Origin: Polytrichum commune
Taxonomy: Eukaryota > Streptophyta > Polytrichopsida > Polytrichales > Polytrichaceae
Length of the DNA stretch: 64,000 nt
Reading direction: 5' to 3'
Assembly (NCBI GenBank): GCA_950295325.1
Contig: OX485806.1
Location: 57,037,169-57,101,168 of the forward strand
Both the position numbers and the translations under genes were made by a program. Below are positions 45,923-55,433 of this stretch, piece after piece. The notes under the pieces are model-generated. The model saw only the letters and a list, made by a program, of their open reading frames with translations, searched no databases and was not told the DNA's origin. Each line of letters starts with the position of its first letter. Position 1 is the stretch's first letter.

Positions 45923-48487
45923 TTACGGCCGAGCTTGGAAATCATATCCAAGAAGAATGTGCAATTGCACTCTGGAAGAGAACTCACTGTCATTTGGTAG
46001 ATGGGGTTGCGGTTCTGCCTTGGACTGCAGAGTGATAATGCAACCAAATCCTAGTTGAGGGATCATTGTTAACTTCAGAACAGTACCATGCATAGCTTCA
46101 GCAGAGGCAACCATCTGCCTCTGCTTTGCCGAAGGTGCGCTGGTGGATCGTCGAACAACCTTGGACAATCTTGTCGGAGGGATGAAGTCTGGGTTGTTTG
46201 GAATACGGATTCTAGACATATCCAGTGGGGGAGCGGAATTGGTGAAGAGTCGAGTTGGTGTGATGCGTTCCTTTGGTGGGAGTTGAAAACCTGCGTTTTC
46301 AAGCGCGAAGATCTCCGAACGGGTGAAGTTGGTCCCAATCTTGACGGGCCAAATTGGGGGAATAGGAGGTTTTGATCATCAGCAGAGAACGGCATGACCC
46401 ATTTCCGACGAGGGCCCTTTACATAACGCTCGATGTCATCTGGGCAAAAGACGAATTCCATTTGCTTCTCCGCTTGGAGTGTGTAATGATGCCACATACC
46501 GGTGTAGGTCGGTGCAGGGACGCTCTTATTATTGGTGATGATTCTTGCGGTACACTTCTTCTTCGTGCCAGCATGATTAGCCCAACAAGATTTTCCATAG
46601 GTATGGGGTATGCGGGCAATATGCCAAAGAGAGACATCTACTTTAGTTTCTTGTACGGCAGTAACACGCTGAAAACCAATTCCTGTTGGAGAAGGCACTT
46701 GAACCTCTTGAACACACGGGGAAGACTCCTCAATGATAGTAGGTAGTGATACAGGTTGAGATCGAGTGATGCGCTTCGCGGGGGGAGGGCGAGAGAAGTA
46801 CCGGTATCGGGGCGGTGGATTTCGCCATCATCGCCAATTGGAATGTCGGGTCTTCGCTTCTGCGATCCAAACACCTTGGCGCCTTCAAGGTGTGGATCGC
46901 GAGTGCAAAATTCTTCTCCACCAGGCATGTCAAGCAACACCTTCTGCAACACTGTGGGGTCGCCAGTACGCTGAGCTCGACGTTGAGCTCCCTTAAGCTT
47001 GAGTTCTTCTTTGTTTGGACCATCACCGCCAACTCTACCTTTAAGGAATTGGAAGTATGCAACAACTTGTAAGAAGGCGCGAATGTAGTCGTCCATGGTA
47101 GCAACGTAGAGGTCTCCACCCTTGTTGCCGGAGGCTTGAAGCCACTTGTTGTGGACGGACTCCGCAAGATTGCACGACGGCATCTCGGCTAACTGGTCTG
47201 GGGTCAATACCTTTTCCTGATTGAAAAAATGGAGTATTAGAGCGAGCACAAAAAGATGAAAATAATGAAAGGAAAAAACAAGAAGGAAAGATAAGGGAGA
47301 TGTACCAGTTCCATGAAACCACCCCATTGAAGGTAGCGGAAGTGCCAAAAAACAAGCCATAGCTGGAGGTTCTTGAGACCGTCTCCACTTGTACAATTCG
47401 ACAAAGACCACCAAGCCTTGATAGCTAGGTACCTAGTCTTGATAGCTAGGTACCTAGTCTCGGCCTCTTCCATAGACGACGCATTCCGATATTGAAGGCA
47501 AAGGTGTCTATGTTGGTCTTGTAACTCATGTTTAATATACGATTTTGTATGTTTCTCGAGCGATTGTTTCCAATGAAAATAACAAGTGCGCTCACGGCCC
47601 TCCAGTGGAACTTTAGGATCTCCTGAACCATACACAATTCGCACAGCGTTCCAATTGGCTTGGGCACTGTCTGCCATGAAGCCAATGAAGTTTGGATGAG
47701 GGACACCGTGCCGGGCCATGACTTGGTTGAGGTTTCGCCAGAAAAGAACTTGAGCATCCTTGTCCTCGGATTGGAAGTCGCAGCAAGCGATGGTCATGAT
47801 GCGCTGGTAGGTACCGTCGTATACGTGGCAAGCCATGGTGGTCCACTTGGCGACGCGTTTGACATGGTCAGACATCATCCAAGCATGCTCGAGATCCCCA
47901 CCAGGTTGCATACGCTTAACCAAGTCGACCCCACTAGCAGGGCCGACCTCGGACATCTTGAAAACGAAAACTTTGTCCTTTTCGTCACCCTGGCCCGGGA
48001 ATTGATTACGCTAGACATAGGCCCAGTTGCTGACACCTCAAAGTTTGGCGATTCCATCCATAACCCCTAACCTACGCAAGTATTTGAAACTGGTAACCTT
48101 GTTACGGAGGTGGGGGGAATTCAACTCTTTGCAACGATCAAAAACTGGTTCAAGTTCTTCCAACGAGAGAAGGTGATGAGGATCAGTATCATTGCGGAGG
48201 AGGAACTCACCCACAAGGTCCTTGCTGGCTTCAAGGACGATTTTGCTGTGAGTGGCTTTGGGCGTTCGCTCGACGTGCTCCTCGATGAGGGAGTCGATGC
48301 GCTGTTGGCTATCTCTACAATTGCCAACCTTGACTGGATGATGATGGTTGCCAAGATGAATACAGGCACGCTGAGTGGTGCCTTTGCCGTGGACGTAGAA
48401 GATTCTGGCATGACATGGAGCAATGCATTTGGGAGGCTCCTTACATATCCAGCACATTAGAGTGGACCCAGAGGCAAGGGTCCACAA
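45923..48487 (-). pseudogene. MULE-like transposase gene, spliced and probably damaged
   Basis: Frames on the minus strand follow one another. 48038-48487 has a zinc-finger-like part (CWICKEPPKC, then HLGNHHHPVKVG, the C-C...H-x-H pattern of WRKY/FLYWCH-like fingers) and helices. 47237-47956 has an RNase H-like core (MTIACCDFQSEDKDAQVLFW, FIGFMADSAQANWNAV with a candidate catalytic Asp, RTCYFHWKQSL). 46638-47219 and 46075-46698 follow, with KKKCTARI and MWHHYTL near the end. The D-x(n)-C/H pattern after the second Asp resembles Mutator-like transposases. A 21-base in-frame duplication lies at 47418-47459, and the C-terminal frame changes near 46220. No terminal inverted repeats were found. 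The MULE assignment is moderate. Confidence 0.5.
47418..47459. repeat. 21-base tandem duplication in the MULE-like gene
   Basis: TTGATAGCTAGGTACCTAGT plus C occurs twice back to back (47418-47438 and 47439-47459). It adds seven residues in frame (TRYLAIK repeated on the minus strand). Confidence 0.9.
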
Positions 48488-48490
48488 ACT

Positions 48491-48920
48491 CGGTTCATAG
48501 TGCCGGGAAGGACCTAAGCACTAGATATTGAATTGAAGGTTTAGGAACGTTGTATGATTAGATGGAGAAAATTTGTGTCCACTAACTCGGTTCATAGTGC
48601 CGGGAAGGACCTAAGGACTAGATTTTGAATTGAAGGTAGGGTACGTTGTATGAGTAGATGGGGAAAGCTTGTGTCCACTAGTTCGGTTCATAGTGCCGGG
48701 AAGGACATAATGACAAGATTTTGAATTAAAGGTAGTGTATGTTGTATGAGTAGATAGGGCAACCTTGGGGGTACTAGTTCGGTTGGTAGTGACGGAAAGG
48801 ACATGAGGACTACATTTTGAATTGAAGGTAGTGTATGTTGTACGAGTAGATAAGGGAAACTTTTGTGCACTAGTTCGGTTGATAGTGCCGGCTAGGCCAT
48901 AAGGAATTGAAACCGAATTG
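48491..48920 (+). repeat. Minisatellite, 96-bp unit, about five copies
   Basis: The phrase CGGTT(C/G)ATAGTGCCGG begins at 48491, 48588, 48684, 48780 and 48876, a period of 96-97 bases. A related single phrase occurs near 60745. It leads into a transition (48920-49205) and then satellite C. Confidence 0.85.
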
Positions 48921-49204
48921 AGGTATAGGGTTTTTGAATTGAATACATATCACTTGTGTGGTGTTGCTTGGGCTAGTTGGTGAGGTGAATGTTGTGAGGC
49001 ATGAATGTGTAGCAAGGGTTCACTTGTCTATGCCATTACGGCTTATAGTTAGTCGGACCGGGTAGGCAAAGAGGAATAGTTTTTCAATTGAGGGTTAGGG
49101 TTTTGAATTGAGAAGCTCGTGTGGAGAAGCTCGGATAGGAATTGGGAGGCGGGCAAGAGACCAGAAATGGAGGTGAATGCTGTGAACTACATATTCCTTA
49201 TGTG

Positions 49205-52200
49205 TTAGGAATAGGACCCTCTCGGATCCGAGAGGGTCACTGATGTTTCATCCTAATGACCAAATTTTGATTGAAATGAATTGAGGAATGTATGTTTAAG
49301 TGTATGTTAGATATGCTCTCGGTTTCGGCCATGTTGTGTATGGCTGGGTAGGACCCTCTCGGATCCGAGAGGGTCAAAGAGTTGCGCATTAAATGGCCAG
49401 ATTTTGATTGAATGATATGAGGCATGGATGTTGAAGTGTATGTTTCATGTCTTCTGTTTCGGCATTGTTGTGAACGGGCTGGGGTAGGACCCTCTCGGAT
49501 CCGAGAGGGACAAGGAGTTGGACAATGTATGGCCAGAATTTGATTTAAATGATATGAGTCATATATGTTTAAGTCTATGCTTGATATCTTCTCGGTTTCG
49601 GCATTGTTGTGAATGGGCTTGGTAGGACCCTCTCGGATCCGAGAGGGTCAAGGAGTAGGGCTATGAGTGGCCAGATTTTGATTGAAATGATTTGAAGCTT
49701 GTATGTTTAGGTGTATGTTTGCTATGTTTTATGTGTGGGCCTAGATAAGGAAGGGCTGGGGTAGGACCCTCTCGGATCCGAGAGGGTTAAGTGTATGGAC
49801 AATGTATGGCCAAAATTTGATAGAAATGATATGAGGCATGGATGTTGAAGTGTATGTTTCATATGTTTTCTGTTTCGGCATTGTTGTGAATGGGCTTGGC
49901 AAGACCCTCTCGGATCCGAGAGGGTCAAGGAGTAGGGCTATGAATGGCCAGATTTTGATTGAAATGATTTGAGGCTTGTATGTTTAGGTGTATGTTTGCT
50001 ATGTTTTATGTGTGGGCCTAGATAAGGAAGGGCTGGGGTAGGACCCTCTCGGATCCGAGAGGGTTAAGTGTATGGACAATGTATGGCCAGAATTTGATAG
50101 AAATGATATGAGGCATGGATGTTGAAGTGTATGTTTCATATGTTTTCTGTTTCGGCATTGTGTGAATGGGCTTGGCAGGACCCTCTCGGATCCGAGAGGG
50201 TCAAGGAGTAGGGCTATGAATGGCCAGATTTTGATTGAAATGATTTGAGGCAAGTCTGTTTAGGTGTATGTTTGCTATGTTTTATGTGTCGGCCTAGATA
50301 AGGAAGGGTTGGGGTAGGCCCCTCTCGGATCCGAGAGGGTTAAGTGTATGGACAATGTACGGCTAGATTTTGATAGAAATGATATGAGGCATGGATGTTG
50401 AAGTGTATGTTTCATATGTTTTCTGTTTCAGCATTGTTGTGAATGGGCTTAGTAGGACCCTCTCGGATCCGAGAGGGTCAAGGAGTAGGGCTATGAATGG
50501 CCAGATTTTGATTGAAATGATTTGAAGTTTGTATGTTTAGGTGTATGTTTGCTATGTTTTATGTGTCGTCCTAGATAAGGAAGGGTTGGGGTAGGACCCT
50601 CTCGGATCTGAAAGGGTTAAGTGTATGGACAATGTATGGCCAGAATTTGATTGAAATGATATGAGTCATATATGTTTAAGTCTATGCTTGATATGTTCTC
50701 GGTTTCGGCATTGTTGTGAATGGGCTTGGTAGGACCCTCTCGGATCCGAGAGGGTCAAGGAGTAGGGCTATGAATGGCCAGATTTTGATTGAAATGATTT
50801 GAGGCTTGTATGTTTAGGTGTATGTTTGCTATGTTTTATGTGTCGGCCTAGATAAGTAAGGGCTGGGGTAGGACCCTCTCGGATCCGAGAGGGTTAAGTG
50901 TATGGACAATGTATGGCCAAAATTTGATAGAAATGATATGAGGCATGGATGTTGAAGTGTATGTTTCATATGTTTTCTGTTTCGGCATTGTTGTGAATGG
51001 GCTTGGCAGGACCCTCTCGGATCCGAGAGGGTCAAGGAGTAGGGCTATGAATGGCCAGATTTTGATTGAAATGATTTGAGGCTTGTATGTTTAGGTGTAT
51101 GTTTGCTATGTTTTATGTGTGGGCCTAGATAAGGAAGGGCTGGGGTAGGACCCTCTCGGATCCGAGAGGGTTAAGTGTATGGACAATGTATGGCCAGAAT
51201 TTGATAGAAATGATATGAGGCATGGATGTTGAAGTGTATGTTTCATATGTTTTCTGTTTCGGCATTGTGTGAATGGGCTTGGCAGGACCCTCTCGGATCC
51301 GAGAGGGTCAAGGAGTAGGGCTATGAATGGCCAGATTTTGATTGAAATGATTTGAGGCTTGTATGTTTAGGTGTATGTTTGCTATGTTTTATGTGTGGGC
51401 CTAGATAAGGAAGGGCTGGGGTAGGACCCTCTAGGATCCGAGAGGGTTAAGTGTATGGACAATGTATGGCCAGAATTTGATAGAAATGATATGAGGCATG
51501 GATGTTGAAGTGTATGTTTCATATGTTTTCTGTTTCGGCATTGTTGTGAATGGGCTTGGTAGGACCCTCTCGGATCCGAGAGGGTCAAGGAGTAGGGCTA
51601 TGAATGGCCAGATTTTGATTGAAATGATTTGAGGCTTGTATGGTTAGGTGTATGTTTGCTATGTTTTATGTGTGGGCCTAGATAAGGAAGGGCTGGGGTA
51701 GGACCCTCTCGGATCCGAGAGGGTTAAGTGTATGGACAATGTATGGCCAGAATTTGATAGAAATGATATGAGGCATGGATGTTGAAGTGTATGTTTCATA
51801 TGTTTTCTGTTTCGGCATTGTTGTGAATGGGCTTGGTAGGACCTTCTCGGATCCGAGAGGGTCAAGGAGTAGGGCTATGAATGACCAGATTTTGATTGAA
51901 ATGATTTGAGGCTTGTATGTTTAGGTGTATGTTTGCTATGTTTTATGTGTGGGCCTAGATAAGTAAGGGCTGGGGTAGGACCCTCTCGGATCCGAAAGGG
52001 TTAAGTGTATGGACAATGTATGGCCAGAATTTGATTTAAATGATGTGAGTCATATATGTTTAAGTCTTTGCTTGATATGTTCTCCGTTTCGGCATTGTTG
52101 TGAATGGGCTGGGTAGGACCCTCACGGATCCGAGAGGGTCAAGGAGTAGGGCTATGAATGGCCAGATTTTGATTGAAATGATTTGAGGCAAGTCTGTTTA

Positions 52201-52812
52201 GGTGTATGTTTGCTATGTTTTATGTGTCGGCCTAGATAAGGAAGGGTTGGGGTAGGCCCCTCTCGGATCCGAGAGGGTTAAGTGTATGGACAATGTACGG
52301 CTAGATTTTGATAGAAATGATATGAGGCATGGATGTTGAAGTGTATGTTTCATATGTTTTCTGTTTCAGCATTGTTGTGAATGGGCTTAGTAGGACCCTC
52401 TCGGATCCGAGAGGGTCAAGGAGTAGGGCTATGAATGGCCAGATTTTGATTGAAATGATTTGAGGTTTGTATGTTTAGGTGTATGTTTGCTATGTTTTAT
52501 GTGTCGTCCTAGATAAGGAAGGGTTGGGGTAGGACCCTCTCGGATCTGAAAGGGTTAAGTGTATGGACAATGTATGGCCAGAATTTGATTGAAATGATAT
52601 GAGTCATATATGTTTAAGTCTATGCTTGATATGTTCTCGGTTTCGGCATTGTTGTGAATGGGCTTGGTAGGACCCTCTCGGATCCGAGAGGGTCAAGGAG
52701 TAGGGCTATGAATGGCCAGATTTTGATTGAAATGATTTGAGGCTTGTATGTTTAGGTGTATGTTTGCTATGTTTTATGTGTCGGCCTAGATAAGTAAGGG
52801 CTGGGGTAGGAC
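49205..52812 (+). repeat. Satellite C, about 138-bp unit with perfect palindrome
   Basis: About 26 units carry CCCTCTCGGATCCGAGAGGG, a perfect palindrome with a GGATCC centre, preceded by GGA and followed by TCAAGG or TTAAGT. Boxes start near 49216, 49353, 49489, 49627 and 49766. From about 49630 two unit types alternate, giving a higher-order repeat of about 276 bases. One has 'ctatgaatggccagattttg' and the other 'gtatggacaatgtatggcca'. Larger blocks are also repeated: 50230-50860 is nearly the same as 52190-52810. The array stops inside a box at 52812 where an LTR begins. Confidence 0.95.
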
Positions 52813-53384
52813 TGTGAGGCCAAACCCACCCCTCTTAAGCGTCCTAGTCCGGGTGATGGTCTTGAGAATCACATGTAGTGTATGTAGCGTGAAAATTGAT
52901 CTCTTCACATCATTAAGCATTCGTGTCATTTTGAATTACTTTGTTTATTTAGAAATAGCCTCTTGGCTCGTGGTCGCGTTGGCCTTTTCTAGGGTCCAAC
53001 CGGCGGCCTTGGCAACACAAACTCTCAAGGGTATTCTCCTTTGGCCTTTGATTATCCTTTCCTTCAACTTGCCCTTGCTAGAGTCCTCCATTTTATCCAT
53101 TTCTTATAAGCGATTGAGTCTCCCAAAAAGGACATAAGTGTTAAAAAAACACTCCCTCAATGGTTGATCACATGTACAATTGTCTTTGAGGCCACACGGA
53201 ATTCTAGATAAACTAATGCTTTAACTACTTGGCTTGCACTACAAAATCTAACACCTAATGTAATGGTTTATAGAAGTACTAATGTAAGGTTGTTTAGGAC
53301 TAGCCTTGACTAGCTTCTATGTTAAGTTGATGTGTAGATAAACTAATGTTTCTCACATCAATCCTCTTCCGGGCAACTCCGAGG

Positions 53385-53690
53385 CTTAGCCACCTCGTCA
53401 CAGGGTCCAGCAGTCGCCTAGCCACCTCGTCCAAGGTCCAGCAGTCGCCTAGCCACCTCGTCCAAGGTCCAGCAGTCGCTTAGCCACCTCGTCCAAGGTC
53501 CAGCAGTCGCCTTAGCCACCTCGTCCAAGGTCCAGCAGTCGCTTAGCCACTTCGTCACAGGGTCCAGAAGTCGGCTTAGCCACCTCGTCCAAGGTCCAGC
53601 AGTCGCTTAGCCACTTCGTCACAGGGTCCAGCAGTCGGCTTAGCCACCTCGTCCAAGGTCCAGCAGTCGTTTAGCCACCTCGCTAAATTT
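53385..53690 (+). repeat. Minisatellite of about 33 bp in the LTR
   Basis: About nine copies of 'ttagccacctcgtccaaggt' followed by 'ccagcagtcgc' are present. Some have CACAGGG in place of CAAGG and a cytosine is gained or lost before TTAG. Confidence 0.92.
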
Positions 53691-54028
53691 CACCATAACC
53701 ACTTGAGCAACTAATTGCTCAAAGGCCCACATGCGAGCCTTTAGCTACACTCTTAAATGTAATCCCTCAAGATGCTTAATCGGACAATTGCTAACTCTTT
53801 TATTCGTCGGCTAATAAGCTAACTAATTACCTAACATCACTAACTAATCCACACACGTGGACCCAAGCTCCAAGAGCTCATCTCCATTGAGGGAACTTGA
53901 GAGAGAGCTTAACTAACTAACTTCACTAAAAACTAATAACCCACACACGTGGCTCAAGCTCTTAAAAGCTTGCTCCCTTGAGAGCTCTTGATGGAGAGAG
54001 AGGAAAATGAAAGAGAAAACACCTTAAG

Positions 54029-54065
54029 TAGTAAAGAGGGAGAGAGGGAGAGAGGGAGAGAGAGG
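54029..54065 (+). repeat. Purine microsatellite GAGAGAGG
   Basis: A short run of GGGAGAGA units lies near the 3' end of the LTR. Confidence 0.85.
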
Positions 54066-54431
54066 TGAGGATAGGGTGAGAGGATTAACACCTCCAATCA
54101 CAATCCCTTAACCCTCACCTCTAAAATAGGGACTAATCCCCTTCCACCAAGCTTCCTTCTTCCTAAACTAACAAGGCGGATCCAAAAGTGGGCATTTAAC
54201 CCGCGGAGCTCGCCTCGCTTCACCTTACCCCTTACTCACATAATCAAGGCATTCTCCTATTCAAATCAACCTTGAAATAATCACACCACACCACCTAATG
54301 CCTAAAGTTAAATCCACACCACACTTCACTCTTTTTATGTTTTGTGAATAATCATAATACCTCAAAGTCAAACTAAAATTGGTTTCGAGGAATTAATCAC
54401 CACATGTGGGCACCATTTTGGGCTCACATAA

Positions 54432-54448
54432 TTGGCGACCATCGGGGG
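54432..54448 (+). other. Primer-site-like sequence after the LTR
   Basis: ATTGGCGACCATCGGGG follows the LTR end after three bases. Plant Tat-type gypsy elements usually have a TTGGCGCC...GTGGGG-like primer site here, so the match is partial. It suggests that the LTR is a forward 5' LTR. Confidence 0.5.
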
Positions 54449-54488
54449 GTGAATCCAAAATCGTTTGCTTCGAAGGTAAATGCCGAAT

Positions 54489-55433
54489 TCACGCCCGGTA
54501 TTGTTTACAACGACTTCCTGAGGTCCGCGTCGGGAAAAGTTGCCCGTTTAAAGTTTCTAATTGAAGTGAATTGTTTGGAAACACCTCATTTACAAGGTAA
54601 GGGCCTAGCCATACCGCATCAAACTTTGCGGGAAATTCGAGTTTCCTTGCATCTTGGATCATGACCATCATGCCGGGTTGGAGTGCCCGTTTTTTGTTTC
54701 GTTTGTCGAAGATGCGCTTTCGTCGCCGTTGGATCACCTCGATATGTTGGGCCGCTATTCGCCTTCACTCGTCGAGTGCCTCCAAGTCCGTAAGTCGACT
54801 CCTCAAAGATTTTTCGTAGATGAGTCGCGTATCAACGGCCACTCGAAGTGATTCGACTTCGTATTCGATCGGAAGAGTAGCCTCTAACCCGTAAACCAAT
54901 GAAAATGGAGTCGCATGCGTGGTGACCTTATAGGTCGTGCGATATGCCCAAAGTGCCGCTGTTAGTTTCGTATCCCAATCGCGCTTTGAGTCTAGGACCG
55001 TCTTGCGTAGGATACTTACCAAAATACCGTTAACCCTTTCCGTTTGTCCGTTTGTTTGGGGGTGATAAGGGGTGGTCTTCCGGTGATCAATTCGAAACCT
55101 CTCGGTCATCTCCCGAACCAAGTCGTTTAAAAAATGTGTACCTCGATCGCTTACTAGAATTTTTGGCACCCCGAACCGTGAGCTTATGTTTTCGTACATA
55201 AATGTTGCCGCGTGTTCCGCCGTATCGGTCTTTACTGCTTTGGCCTCCGCCCATTTGGTAAGATATTCGGTTGCGACCACAATGTACTTCATTCCTTTTG
55301 AGGAGTGGGGGTGGACCTCGCCCACGTAGTCGATGCCCCATTTTTCGAAAGGAATTAGTGGCAACGACACATGTAGCGGCATCTCGATTCGGAGATCGTT
55401 CCGGGCATACTGTTGACAAGCGTCGCATTTTCT
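54489..55433 (-). pseudogene. Ty3/gypsy integrase (Tat/Athila-like), one in-frame stop
   Basis: Minus-strand reading starts in the zinc finger (CDACQQYARNDLRIEM), then the core: WGIDYVGEVHPHSSKGMKYIVV (first Asp), ILVSDRGTHFLND (second Asp) and HPQTNGQTERVNGILVSILRK (Glu). The C-terminal part (KRALQPGMMVMIQDARKL, FDAVWLGPYLV) follows after a TGA at 54765-54767. All three catalytic residues are present. The beginning of the zinc finger is lost where satellite C resumes. It catalyses integration of the element's DNA; this copy is a fragment. Confidence 0.92.

Larger units (their letters stand above)
52813..54428 (+). repeat. LTR of the Tat/Athila-like element
   Basis: It starts TGTGAG and ends CTCACA (inverted termini). 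It is 1616 bases and contains a minisatellite and a purine microsatellite. There is no gene; the open frame near 52814-53137 shows no protein features. Confidence 0.72.
52813..55433 (+). mobile_element. Rearranged Tat/Athila-like gypsy element fragment
   Basis: The piece begins with a 1616-base LTR (TGTGAGGCC ... GGGCTCACA) and a primer-site-like sequence. It ends at 55433 inside the integrase zinc finger, where satellite C resumes mid-palindrome. The integrase reads on the minus strand although the LTR plus primer site reads forward, so an inversion or joining of two fragments has occurred. No target duplication is seen. Confidence 0.75.

Noticed and set aside
52814-53137. A 107-codon plus-strand frame as a membrane protein
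   Set aside because: It lies entirely within an LTR (TGTGAG...CTCACA), with no homologous frame elsewhere.
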